This document shows positions 6,252 through 12,840 of a stretch of 39,831 bases of DNA, piece by piece. The first letter of the stretch is position 1. The number at the start of each line of letters is the position of its first letter. Location of the stretch: positions 1 through 39,831 of the IMG/VR virus record IMGVR_UViG_3300005253_000669, one strand, 5' to 3'. Source of the DNA: a virus. A model generated the notes under the pieces. It was not told the origin of the DNA. It saw only the letters and a program-made list of their open reading frames with translations, and searched no databases. Made by a program: the position numbers and the translations under genes.

Positions 6252-6268
6252 AAGAGGAGGTGATTAAG

Positions 6269-6607
6269 ATGGAGCGTCCCATGAACCCGAACCGAATCAC
6301 AGGCAGGTCTCCAGCAGGGTTTGATGAAGGAGTTATTGCAGGGTATGGAAGCACTGAGAGAAAGAAGGTTCCATGCTTGAACTGTGGACAGCCTGTTACG
6401 GCAACCGAACCCCACGATATGTATGCTTGTCATAACCACTTGAAGTCCCGCCTGGAGAAGGTGGAGGGGCAGTTCAGGGAGGCGGTGAGGTTGCTGTGCT
6501 TTGCCCCCCAGTGGGTAAGCCGGGGTTCGCAAGTTGGAAGAGAACTGCGGGACCAGATAGACCTATTCCTCAAACCCCACCACCCCCAGGAGGACAGCCG
6601 TGGATGA
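6269..6607 (+). CDS. Zinc-ribbon-like hypothetical protein
   Basis: 112 residues from ATG 6269, eight bases after GAGGAGG and 18 bases after the last RNA hairpin. An in-frame upstream extension would run back through the structured RNA and has no ribosome site. Residues 35-56 contain VPCLNCGQPVTA and YACHNHLKSRLE, a CxxC...CxxH zinc finger. A helical region follows (LEKVEGQFREAVRLLCFAPQ). Role unknown. The next gene overlaps its stop by eight bases. Confidence 0.65.
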   Translation: MERPMNPNRITGRSPAGFDEGVIAGYGSTERKKVPCLNCGQPVTATEPHDMYACHNHLKSRLEKVEGQFREAVRLLCFAPQWVSRGSQVGRELRDQIDLFLKPHHPQEDSRG

Positions 6608-7034
6608 CCGGGAACTCATCGTTGACTTCTTCGCTGGAGAATATAGAGAACCTGATTATTGGATTAAGAAGAGTCCTATGACAGACCATGACCATAACCG
6701 CAACGAGAGGGCGGCAAGGGAGGTGATGGGGTGGCATTGGGCATTACCCTATGGAAAGGGGAAAAAGTTATATGCTTGGCGGAATAGTGATAGGCTATTG
6801 GCCTTCCCAATTTATGAAGACTTTGACCCCAGCCACCGCTGGGAACACGCTGGGCTGCTGCTGGAGAAGATGCGGGAGATGTCCCAAGAGGTTCAATGCT
6901 TATTTAGCCTTGGTCTACATGATATGTGGGTAGGGTATAGCTACGGTAAGCCCTACCTTCCCTACATCCTCTGGCTCACCCCCGCTGTCATCACCCGGGC
7001 CGCCGTGGAGGCCTGTGAGAAGGAGAAGGGATGA
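6600..7034 (+). CDS. Phage ABA-sandwich-domain-like protein
   Basis: 144 residues, GTG start after CCAGGAGG, overlapping the previous gene by eight bases. NERAAREVMGWHWALPYG, then FDPSHRWEHAGLLLEKM, then an aromatic strand (MWVGYSYGKPYLPYILWL) and AVITRAAVEACEKEKG match the order of the 'phage ABA sandwich' family: an REVMGW helix, a DPS..W..A..LLEKM helix and a final A..RAAL-type helix. That family is common in small phage gene clusters and has no proven function. Confidence 0.7.
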   Translation: MDDRELIVDFFAGEYREPDYWIKKSPMTDHDHNRNERAAREVMGWHWALPYGKGKKLYAWRNSDRLLAFPIYEDFDPSHRWEHAGLLLEKMREMSQEVQCLFSLGLHDMWVGYSYGKPYLPYILWLTPAVITRAAVEACEKEKG

Positions 7035-7243
7035 TGGCGTTCTCAGATTGTGGTAGTCAGCAAGGCACCTATTCAAAACCCATAGTTATATGCAGCCATA
7101 GTAATTTCTGTAAAGAGGGTGAGGCGGACTGCCCACACAAAGCTCCACATAAAATCAAATACCGACAGAGTGACTATGTTGGGTGTGACCCATGCGTTTG
7201 CCGCCTGACTGGGTATCGTGTCCAGTGCAAGCAAGAACTATGA
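7031..7243 (+). CDS. Cys-rich small protein
   Basis: 70 residues, ATGA overlap with the upstream stop (a second ATG follows at 7034). It has nine Cys and several His: FSDCGS, IVICSHSNFCKEGEADCPHK, GCDPCVCRLTGY, VQCKQEL. The spacing suggests two zinc sites. I do not recognise the family; it is one of the densest members of the Cys-rich cluster of this operon. Confidence 0.6.
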   Translation: MMAFSDCGSQQGTYSKPIVICSHSNFCKEGEADCPHKAPHKIKYRQSDYVGCDPCVCRLTGYRVQCKQEL

Positions 7244-7260
7244 ATAGGAAAGGTAGCACC

Positions 7261-7716
7261 ATGACTAACCTCGACGTGGCCTTCCGGCGGGGGAAGTGCA
7301 AGGAGTGTCATGGACTTGGATACCACAATCTTGAAAAGTGCCCTAAGTGCTCCGGCTCCGGCGAGACCTATCTGCTGGGGGATATGGTGAGGGTGAAGTG
7401 TCAAGGCAGCAAAGCCCTACTGGTTGAGGCTGGCCTGCAATATTCACCCGGTAGAAGGCAGCCACACGGTGTTATCAAGCGACTGGAAAAGGATGTATGC
7501 CAAGGTCAAGATTGCCAGGTCTGCCACGGCCTCGGGTTCACCCCCAGCACGGAGTTGGGGGACTGGGTGAAGGCGGCAAAGGCCAGAGGCTACGATGTTT
7601 ACTTTGTGGATGATACCTGTCGCATTGAGGACAAAGATGGCGAGTGGTTCGGCGATGACCCCGATGAAGTGGCCGCCCTCAAGTTGGCGCTGGGCAAGGC
7701 ACTGGAGGGGAGATGA
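7261..7716 (+). CDS. DnaJ-type zinc-finger repeat protein (CxxCxGxG)
   Basis: 151 residues from ATG 7261, eight bases after GGAAAGG; ATG 7240, overlapping the previous stop, is an alternative adding MNRKGST. The motifs CKECHGLG, CPKCSGSG and later CQVCHGLG are the CxxCxGxG units of the DnaJ central domain, without any J domain. Between them lies an SH3-like strand region (GDMVRVKCQGSKALLVEAGL). The C-terminus (WVKAAKARGYDVYFVDDTCR ... EVAALKLALGKAL) is an alpha/beta module common in small phage proteins. A scaffold or zinc-dependent binding role is inferred. Confidence 0.7.
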   Translation: MTNLDVAFRRGKCKECHGLGYHNLEKCPKCSGSGETYLLGDMVRVKCQGSKALLVEAGLQYSPGRRQPHGVIKRLEKDVCQGQDCQVCHGLGFTPSTELGDWVKAAKARGYDVYFVDDTCRIEDKDGEWFGDDPDEVAALKLALGKALEGR

Positions 7717-7907
7717 CTGAGACTAAAAACCCATACTTACCATTTCAGCACTACTGCTTCGTGTGCAAGGAAGTTACTAAACAGGCTTTGTGTGAGAACT
7801 GTGGAGGGTATGTCTGCCACAAACACAACCCCTGGGAAGAGGACTACAACGAATACAAGGGTGAGACATACCGATACCCGGTCCATAAGTGTAGAGGAGA
7901 AGCATGA
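7713..7907 (+). CDS. Zinc-finger mini-protein
   Basis: 64 residues, ATGA overlap on both sides. HYCFVCKEVTKQALCENCGG followed by YVCHKHNPW gives CxxC...CxxC...CxxH, enough for a treble-clef-like or double zinc site, and the end has HKCRGEA. An aromatic acidic stretch (WEEDYNEYKGETYRYP) lies between. Function unknown. Confidence 0.6.
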   Translation: MTETKNPYLPFQHYCFVCKEVTKQALCENCGGYVCHKHNPWEEDYNEYKGETYRYPVHKCRGEA

Positions 7908-8419
7908 CCATCCCTGAGAAGTTGGCGGCCATCCGGGAACGGCTGGAGCAGAGGACGGTGGAGTGCAAAGAAGGCGGAGATGACTTGCACCTCACGACTT
8001 GTGTTTGTAACGGATGGATGAGCATCCCCGACCCGGCCTTCGCCCCGCTGATGGAGGTGGTGAGGGTAGAGAAGCCGTGCCCCCACTCTGAGTTAATAGA
8101 CGATGTTCCCGTGTTCTACAAACCCAAGCAATGCCCTGGCTGTCATGGCAAGCCACGCTACACCACCCGCTCCATTGAGGGATGGCCGAAGGGGGCACTG
8201 GCTGGGGCTATAGAGTGGAACATGCCCCCCCACTGGACACTCAAAGTATACCGAATGGAAGGGGGCGACTACTGGGCTGAAGTTTTTGTATGGGAAGAGG
8301 GAAAGAAGCTACCAGGGAGATTTCTTAGCAAACGCTACGATACCCCCGACCCCGCCGCCGGCGATGCCCTGTTTGCGGCACTGTCCGCCCAGACCCCGGA
8401 GGAGGGGCGGGGTGGCTGA
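7904..8419 (+). CDS. Hypothetical protein with Cys/His sites
   Basis: 171 residues starting MTIPEKLAAIRERLEQRTVE, from an ATG overlapping the preceding stop by four bases. Cys and His recur (VECKEG, LTTCVCNGW, KPCPHSEL, KQCPGCHGKPRY), suggesting a zinc-binding N-terminal half. The C-terminal half has strands (WTLKVYRMEGGDYWAEVFVW) and ends in a Pro/Gly-rich tail. I cannot name it. The VRR-NUC gene overlaps its stop. Confidence 0.6.
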   Translation: MTIPEKLAAIRERLEQRTVECKEGGDDLHLTTCVCNGWMSIPDPAFAPLMEVVRVEKPCPHSELIDDVPVFYKPKQCPGCHGKPRYTTRSIEGWPKGALAGAIEWNMPPHWTLKVYRMEGGDYWAEVFVWEEGKKLPGRFLSKRYDTPDPAAGDALFAALSAQTPEEGRGG

Positions 8420-8735
8420 CCCGCGCATGACAGAACGACACTTCCAGAAGGCGGTCTTGGCACTCCTGCGATTATACCACTGGCGGGTGGCCCACTTCCG
8501 CCCCGCCATGAAAAAGGATGGCACTTGGGTAACTCCTGTCGCCGCGGATGGCGCTGGTTTCCCCGACCTGTTTGCGGTCCGGCCACCACGAATCCTCTTG
8601 GCAGAATTAAAAGTGAAGAGCCCAGTGAGCAAGGCTCAGGCGATTTGGATAGACCTCTTAGGTCAGTGCCCAGGGGTAGAGACCTTTATCTGGCATCCTT
8701 GGGATTGGGCCGTGATAGAGACGGTGGCAAAGTGA
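8412..8735 (+). CDS. VRR-NUC domain nuclease
   Basis: 107 residues; GTG 8412 is chosen because GGAGG precedes it at normal spacing and it overlaps the upstream stop. Motifs of the VRR-NUC branch of PD-(D/E)xK nucleases are intact: Glu8 in MTERHF, GFPDLF with Asp52, AELKV with Glu65 and Lys67, then Gln76 in SKAQAIWIDLL and the strand VETFIWHPWDW. The length is typical of stand-alone phage VRR-NUC proteins. These cut branched or flapped DNA, so a role in resolving replication or packaging intermediates is likely. It lies upstream of the modification genes. Confidence 0.85.
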   Translation: MADPRMTERHFQKAVLALLRLYHWRVAHFRPAMKKDGTWVTPVAADGAGFPDLFAVRPPRILLAELKVKSPVSKAQAIWIDLLGQCPGVETFIWHPWDWAVIETVAK

Positions 8736-9343
8736 AGCCTATTCTGTTTTCAGGTGCGATGGTCAAGGCCACATTGGAGGGGAGGAAAACCCAGACCCGC
8801 CGGGTCATCAAGCCGCAGCCCTTCAAGCCTGATGGAACACATGATATCCAGTGGAAGCCAGCAGGGATGCTGTGCTATGACGACTATTTCAGAGAGCGTG
8901 CCCCTTATCATTGCCCATACGGTCACCCTCCCCCCTACGGCCAGGTCGGTGACAGGCTGTGGGTGCGGGAGACCTTCTCGCTCCCTGAACGTGCGTGTGA
9001 ACAGCCAGTATGGTATTGGGCTGATGGCAACCCGCCCCATGGCGACTGGACAAGGCCCAAGCCCTCCATCTTCATGCCCCGCAAGGCCAGCCGCATCACC
9101 CTGGAGATTACGGGGGTGAGGGTGGAGAGGGTGCAGGAAATTGATTACCTTGGCGCAAGGGCGGAGGGTATCCTGGTCTTTAGGTCCTATGTGAAAGGTC
9201 ATCCTGATTCCCCTATGCGCTATGAGTCCACTGCTGCCTTCATGGACTTGTGGGACAGCATCAACGCCAAGCGGGGCTATGGGTGGGCGTCAAATCCTTG
9301 GACCTGGGTGCTGGAGTTCAAGAGAGTGGAGGCTAAGCGGTGA
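8732..9343 (+). CDS. ASCH/PUA-like domain protein
   Basis: 203 residues, GTG start in a GTGA overlap. It begins KPILFSGAMVKATLEGRKTQ followed by TRRVIKPQP, the classic opening of phage ASCH-like proteins. GDRLWVRETFSLP, ASRITLEITGVRVERVQEID and the end RGYGWASNPWTWVLEFKRV complete the barrel. These proteins are often labelled 'morphogenetic' in phage records on weak grounds; the ASCH fold is PUA-like and may bind nucleic acid or modified nucleosides. Here it sits before the PP-loop and methyltransferase genes, which favours a nucleic-acid modification context. Confidence 0.75.
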   Translation: MKPILFSGAMVKATLEGRKTQTRRVIKPQPFKPDGTHDIQWKPAGMLCYDDYFRERAPYHCPYGHPPPYGQVGDRLWVRETFSLPERACEQPVWYWADGNPPHGDWTRPKPSIFMPRKASRITLEITGVRVERVQEIDYLGARAEGILVFRSYVKGHPDSPMRYESTAAFMDLWDSINAKRGYGWASNPWTWVLEFKRVEAKR

Positions 9344-9534
9344 ACGATGACAGCAAGACCACCTCCGTGATAGAGCAGACTGAGGATGCAGGCGTGTCCT
9401 GTTTCTGTTGCGCCAACTACACCGACTGCGGGGTGGAGATGGAGCTACTGGTAGAGAAGTATGGTGGCCACCCCCTTGACCTGATGAAGATAACTTGTGG
9501 CCAGTGGTCTGTGCATGCGTGGTTTCTTCAGTGA
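9340..9534 (+). CDS. Small Cys-rich protein
   Basis: 64 residues, GTG start overlapping the previous stop by four bases. The centre reads SCFCCANYTDCGVEMELLVE, and ITCGQWSVHAWF closes the chain, so five Cys and a His could form one metal site. The mini-ORF and direct repeat at 9531 overlap its stop. Not recognised. Confidence 0.55.
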   Translation: MNDDSKTTSVIEQTEDAGVSCFCCANYTDCGVEMELLVEKYGGHPLDLMKITCGQWSVHAWFLQ

Positions 9535-9561
9535 CCCTCACCATCCGGCAGGAGATGCCCC
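9531..9561 (+). repeat. 31-bp direct repeat, copy 1
   Basis: Starts GTGACCCTCACCATCCGGC and ends GGAGATGCCCC. It matches 11109-11139 with a single difference (A9550 versus G11128). Both copies start exactly at the GTGA overlap with the upstream stop codon and lie just before a DNA- or nucleotide-modifying gene. Read in the frame of the downstream gene they both encode DPHHPAGDAP. Confidence 0.85.
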
Positions 9562-9602
9562 AAGCCGTGAGGACTCCCGGTGCGGAGAGGGCGGTGGGGT
9601 GA
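9531..9602 (+). CDS. 23-codon bridging mini-ORF
   Basis: GTG 9531 to TGA 9602 reads MTLTIRQEMPQAVRTPGAER then AVG. It overlaps the upstream stop by four bases and the GTG of the PP-loop gene by four bases, so it could carry ribosomes across the junction. A related shorter frame (MTLTIRREMPR) lies at 11109-11144 upstream of the C5-methyltransferase. It could equally be a non-coding coupling segment; peptide function is unproven. Confidence 0.35.
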   Translation: MTLTIRQEMPQAVRTPGAERAVG

Positions 9603-10312
9603 GACACATCGTAGCCCTCTCGGGCGGTAAGGACAGCGCAGCCCTGGCCCTATATCTCAAGGGCAAGGTGGAGTGTGAGTATGTCTTCTACGACACGGGG
9701 CGAGAGCTGCCAGAGGTCTACGAGTTCCTGAATCAGTTGGAGGTGAGGCTGGGAACAGTGAATCGTGTCCGGTTTAGGGACCGGGACTTTGACTGGTATT
9801 TGAGGCAGTGGGGATACATGCTCCCGAGCCCTTGGCGGCGCTGGTGTACGAGATACCTGAAAATCTATCCCTACCGACATTATGTGGGGAAGGATGATTG
9901 CATAGTTTACATCGGCATCAGGGCGGATGAAGATAGAGAGGGGAAATATGATGGCGCTATTGCCACTGTGGCTCACGCCTACCCCCTAAAGGATGCTGGT
10001 ATAGACCGAGCAGGCGTCCTCTCAATCTTAGATGGCGCTGGTATAAAACTCCCCGACTTCTATCGCTGGCGGTCAACCGGAGGCTGCTGGTGCTGTCCCT
10101 TCCAGCGCAAAAGCGATTGGGCTGGCCTCAAGATGTTTCACCCCGACCTCTTTCAGCGGGCTGTAGAGGATGAAGAGAAAAGCATCGCTAACAGCAAGGG
10201 CTTTACTTGGCGGCGAGGCAGCAGGTTAACACAAATAGAGGCAGCGGTTCAGGCACCCCTGGAGATAGATGAATGGGAGGACAGGACACCATGCCTGATA
10301 TGTGCGAAGTAG
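9599..10312 (+). CDS. PP-loop ATPase, PAPS-reductase/DndC-like
   Basis: 237 residues from GTG 9599 (overlaps the preceding mini-ORF stop). The PP-loop SGGKDS is at residues 8-13. Conserved landmarks of the phosphoadenosine-phosphosulphate reductase-like superfamily follow: VFYDTGRELPEVYEFL, RRWCTRYLKIYPYRHY, YIGIRADEDRE, then GGCWCCPFQRKSDW (Cys163, 165, 166) and a terminal PCLIC. The Cys groups could bind an iron-sulphur cluster, as in DndC-type sulphur-transfer enzymes. The family adenylates a substrate; here, next to an ASCH protein and two DNA methyltransferases, DNA or RNA modification is more plausible than sulphate assimilation. Substrate not deducible. Confidence 0.85.
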   Translation: MRHIVALSGGKDSAALALYLKGKVECEYVFYDTGRELPEVYEFLNQLEVRLGTVNRVRFRDRDFDWYLRQWGYMLPSPWRRWCTRYLKIYPYRHYVGKDDCIVYIGIRADEDREGKYDGAIATVAHAYPLKDAGIDRAGVLSILDGAGIKLPDFYRWRSTGGCWCCPFQRKSDWAGLKMFHPDLFQRAVEDEEKSIANSKGFTWRRGSRLTQIEAAVQAPLEIDEWEDRTPCLICAK

Positions 10313-10317
10313 TGGCC

Positions 10318-10389
10318 ATGACTCTCGTACCCTCCCAACCCCTCCGGCCCCGGAGTCCGCTGGGCGGAGAGGGCGGTGAAAGGAGATGA
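10318..10389 (+). CDS. 23-codon mini-ORF between PP-loop and next gene
   Basis: ATG 10318 to TGA 10389: MTLVPSQPLRPRSPLGGEGG then ERR. The stop overlaps the following ATG (10386) by four bases. It is similar in length and first residues (MTL) to the 9531 frame. It contains the hairpin TCCGC-TGG-GCGGA (10356-10368). Coding status uncertain. Confidence 0.3.
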   Translation: MTLVPSQPLRPRSPLGGEGGERR

Positions 10390-10640
10390 CCGTGAGGCTT
10401 GACTTTGAGCAGCTATACATCATCGGCTCTTCCAGACCAGGCAAGACGCACCTCGCCTACGTGGACAGGTATGCGGATTGTGTGTCCCAAGTCTGCCTAC
10501 CTAATATCCCCGTCATGGCAGTCCACACCTGCGACGATGATGATGGAGGCTTCCCGGCTGGTCGGACACAAGTGGAGGAATGGGACAAGTATTACAACGA
10601 AGTCACCTGTGCTACCTGTTTGAAGAGGGCAGTGGGGTGA
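10386..10640 (+). CDS. Small hypothetical protein
   Basis: 84 residues, ATG 10386 preceded by AAAGGAG and overlapping the mini-ORF stop. The N-terminus reads MTVRLDFEQLYIIGSSRPGK; the SSRPGKT stretch recalls a P-loop but lacks the full GxxxxGK[ST] form, so no ATPase claim is made. The rest has four Cys (YADCVSQVC, HTCDDDDG, TCATCLKRAVG). Function unknown. Confidence 0.6.
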   Translation: MTVRLDFEQLYIIGSSRPGKTHLAYVDRYADCVSQVCLPNIPVMAVHTCDDDDGGFPAGRTQVEEWDKYYNEVTCATCLKRAVG

Positions 10641-10894
10641 GCAGACTACACCTCCGGCTATGGAAAGTGTGCCGAGATACTGACCGCTACAGGAACTCGA
10701 AGGGTGATGACATCCCCCAGTGCAGTTCATGCCCTTGGCTTCTATGGTTTGAAGTTGCTCCCGATTGGGGGGTCTGCTTCAATCCCGCATCACCGAGGGC
10801 TGGCCTTCTGACCTTTGAACACATGGCGTGTGACTGCTGGAAGCATGACCATCGGGATGCTGATGCTATGAGAAGACAGGAGGTGCCCCACTAA
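10637..10894 (+). CDS. Cys-rich phage protein with SPRAGLLTFEHM motif
   Basis: 85 residues, GTG 10637 in a GTGA overlap. DIPQCSSCPWLLWFEVAPDW, GVCFNPASPRAGLLTFEHM and ACDCWKHD form a pattern I associate with small phage and rhizobial hypothetical proteins (...DWGVC.NP.SPR.GLLTFEH..C). At least four Cys and a His probably bind zinc. Its stop shares a base with the next ATG (TAATG). Role unknown. Confidence 0.65.
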   Translation: MSRLHLRLWKVCRDTDRYRNSKGDDIPQCSSCPWLLWFEVAPDWGVCFNPASPRAGLLTFEHMACDCWKHDHRDADAMRRQEVPH

Positions 10895-11112
10895 TGGGAT
10901 ACTTCTCAAACGGCTCCGAAGGCTCGGACTACCAAGAGCAGTGGTGTCAACGCTGTGGAAATGATGTGAACCAGGACTGTGCCGTGTGGATGGCTCACCT
11001 GATAGCAAACTACGAGGAGTGCAACAAGCCCGAGTCCATCCTGCACCTGCTGATACCGATGGATGGTATTGAAAACAAGCAATGCCGGATGTTCAGAGAG
11101 GCCAAGCGGTGA
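10894..11112 (+). CDS. MGYFSNG-family small phage protein
   Basis: 72 residues. The start MGYFSNGSEGSDYQEQWCQR followed by CGNDVNQDCAVWMAHL and the end QCRMFREAKR match a short protein seen in many environmental phages (MGYFSNGTEG..Y....C.RC...CPVW..H...QCRMF). Four Cys probably bind one zinc ion. It has no established function. Its TGA overlaps the second 31-bp repeat, and the C5-methyltransferase follows. Confidence 0.7.
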   Translation: MGYFSNGSEGSDYQEQWCQRCGNDVNQDCAVWMAHLIANYEECNKPESILHLLIPMDGIENKQCRMFREAKR

Positions 11113-11139
11113 CCCTCACCATCCGGCGGGAGATGCCCC
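11109..11139 (+). repeat. 31-bp direct repeat, copy 2
   Basis: One mismatch to 9531-9561. It again begins at the GTGA overlap with the upstream stop and ends just before the GTG start of a modification gene (11141). The mini-frame inside it, 11109-11144, reads MTLTIRREMPR and its TGA overlaps that GTG by three bases. Confidence 0.85.
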
Positions 11140-11140
11140 G

Positions 11141-12136
11141 GTGACCAGCGGCGACCTCTTCTGTGGCTGCGGTGGGGCTTCCTTGGGCATCCAGGAGGCA
11201 GGGTTCAAACACCTATGGGCCTACGATTCCGACCCCAAAGCTGTGGAGTCCTTCAATCTCAACGTGGCCCCCGTAGCCATCTGCCAGGCCATAGAGACCA
11301 TGAACTGGGCAGAGGTGGAGCCTGTGGACTTCCTGTGGGGTAGCCCCCCATGCCAGGGTTTCAGCACCGCGGGCCGCCGGCGGAAGGATGACCCCCGCAA
11401 CTTCCTTATCTGGGGCTTCGTGTGGGCGGTATCAGTGCTGAGACCGAAGGCGTTTGCGATGGAGAACGTGCCTGGGATAGGGCAGGGTGACTGGGCCCAG
11501 TTTCCGCAGTGGGTCAAGGGAGCGCTGGAGACCCTGGGCTACAAGGTCACGGTGATGAAGCTCAATGCTGCCGACTACGGGGTGCCTCAGATAAGAAAGC
11601 GGGTGTTCTGGGTGGGAGCGTTGTCCGGCTACCCCCAAGTGCCACCACCTACCCACGCCAAGGCCCCCTGGGACGGGCTACTGCCGTGGGTGACGGTGCG
11701 GGAGGCACTGGGGCTGCCCATTGATATGCCAGCACCCCGCCCCGTCTTAGCGGGCAACGACAAGGGCACCAACCCCCTCCGCATCCGGCGTGTCCGGTCA
11801 GAGAATAGCAAGGCCAACGGGCCGATAGCGGAGGTGGACAACACCCCGGCACCGACTGTGCCGGGGGAGCCGATGTTCATTTCGGAACTCGATACCCCCA
11901 GCGGAGTCATACAGTCGGGTGCTCCTGGCCACGAAGGTAAGTCAGCCAGCACACCCAGAGAGTTGCGCCGATACCGCCGTCTCACGGTGGAGGAGTGCCT
12001 GAAGCTACAGGGGTTCCCCGCTGGCTTCAAGGTGGTGGGCAACCAGACGGAGCAGTACCGACAGGTGGGTAATGCGGTGCCACCCGCCATGTCCTTTGCC
12101 ATCGCAGCCGCCGTGCGGAGGGCGGTGGGGGCATGA
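11141..12136 (+). CDS. DNA (cytosine-5-)-methyltransferase
   Basis: 331 residues from GTG 11141, which puts motif I (SGDLFCGCGGASLG) at the very N-terminus as in most family members. All key blocks are present in order: catalytic SPPCQGFS with Cys71, ENV at 108-110, QIRKRVFWVG at about 150, a target-recognition region around 180-270, RRLTVEECLKLQGFP, and QVGNAVPP near 308-315. It transfers a methyl group from S-adenosylmethionine to C5 of cytosine. Target sequence cannot be read from the protein. No partner restriction enzyme is visible, so self-protection against host restriction is the likely role. Confidence 0.95.
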   Translation: MTSGDLFCGCGGASLGIQEAGFKHLWAYDSDPKAVESFNLNVAPVAICQAIETMNWAEVEPVDFLWGSPPCQGFSTAGRRRKDDPRNFLIWGFVWAVSVLRPKAFAMENVPGIGQGDWAQFPQWVKGALETLGYKVTVMKLNAADYGVPQIRKRVFWVGALSGYPQVPPPTHAKAPWDGLLPWVTVREALGLPIDMPAPRPVLAGNDKGTNPLRIRRVRSENSKANGPIAEVDNTPAPTVPGEPMFISELDTPSGVIQSGAPGHEGKSASTPRELRRYRRLTVEECLKLQGFPAGFKVVGNQTEQYRQVGNAVPPAMSFAIAAAVRRAVGA

Positions 12137-12840
12137 AGGCCTACTACCAGGATGAGGCTGTCCAGATATTCCACGGGGATTGTAGGGAGGTGGTGCCCCT
12201 ACTGCCCGTTGTTCACCACGTGATAACTGATCCCCCCTATAACAGGGAGACCCATCAGGAGGCGAGGACTGGCAACCATCGCACTGAGCAAGAGGTACAT
12301 CGGCCATTGGAGATAGGCTTTCTTGACTGGAATGTGGATGCGCTTAGAGAACTATTTGGGCTGTGCCCTCTAACAAGGTGGCTCATAGCAACGATGGCCT
12401 ACCAGCATGTTGTTGCTTTGGAGGAGAGTCCACCGTATGGCTTAGAGTTTATCCGTTTTGGGATATGGAGAAAACCCAATAGTACTCCGCAATTCAGCGG
12501 AGATCGACCCGGGATGGGTTGGGAGGCTATTGCCATCCTCCACCCACCAGGGAAGAAGGAATGGAACGGCGGCGGCAAACATGCGGTCTGGGATGCTCAT
12601 GTAGACCGCTCTAATGGGGGGATACCATACGCTCCCACCTCAAAGCCCATCGCTCTGTTGCATCAACTGATAGAAGCTTTCACGGGGGCGGGCGACACCA
12701 TCCTCGACCCCTTCATGGGCTCGGGAACCACGCTGAGGGCGGCCAAAGACCTGGGGCGTAAGGCCATCGGCATAGAGATAGAGGAGAAGTACTGCGAGAT
12801 AGCGGCCAAGAGGATGAGCCAATCGGTGATGCCGCTGTGA
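12133..12840 (+). CDS. DNA amino-methyltransferase (DPPY, N6-adenine/N4-cytosine type)
   Basis: 235 residues, ATGA overlap with the C5 enzyme. The catalytic DPPY is at residues 33-36 and the AdoMet-binding DPFMGSGTT lies near the C-terminus (F194-G198), the motif order of the beta class. TSKPIALLHQLIEAF and GRKAIGIEIEEKYCEIAAKR support this. DPPY enzymes methylate exocyclic amino groups, usually N6 of adenine. Together with the neighbouring C5 enzyme it gives the phage two methylation chemistries, probably for restriction avoidance. Confidence 0.92.
   Translation: MKAYYQDEAVQIFHGDCREVVPLLPVVHHVITDPPYNRETHQEARTGNHRTEQEVHRPLEIGFLDWNVDALRELFGLCPLTRWLIATMAYQHVVALEESPPYGLEFIRFGIWRKPNSTPQFSGDRPGMGWEAIAILHPPGKKEWNGGGKHAVWDAHVDRSNGGIPYAPTSKPIALLHQLIEAFTGAGDTILDPFMGSGTTLRAAKDLGRKAIGIEIEEKYCEIAAKRMSQSVMPL

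Noticed and set aside
5764-6268. tmRNA, RNase P RNA or group I/II intron as identity of the RNA region
   Set aside because: No tag-peptide frame split by an acceptor stem, no RNase P P4 signature, no intron core or domain V, and no interrupted gene on either side.
10386-10640. P-loop ATPase from the SSRPGKT stretch
   Set aside because: The motif lacks the first Gly at the correct spacing, there is no Walker B, and the protein is only 84 residues.
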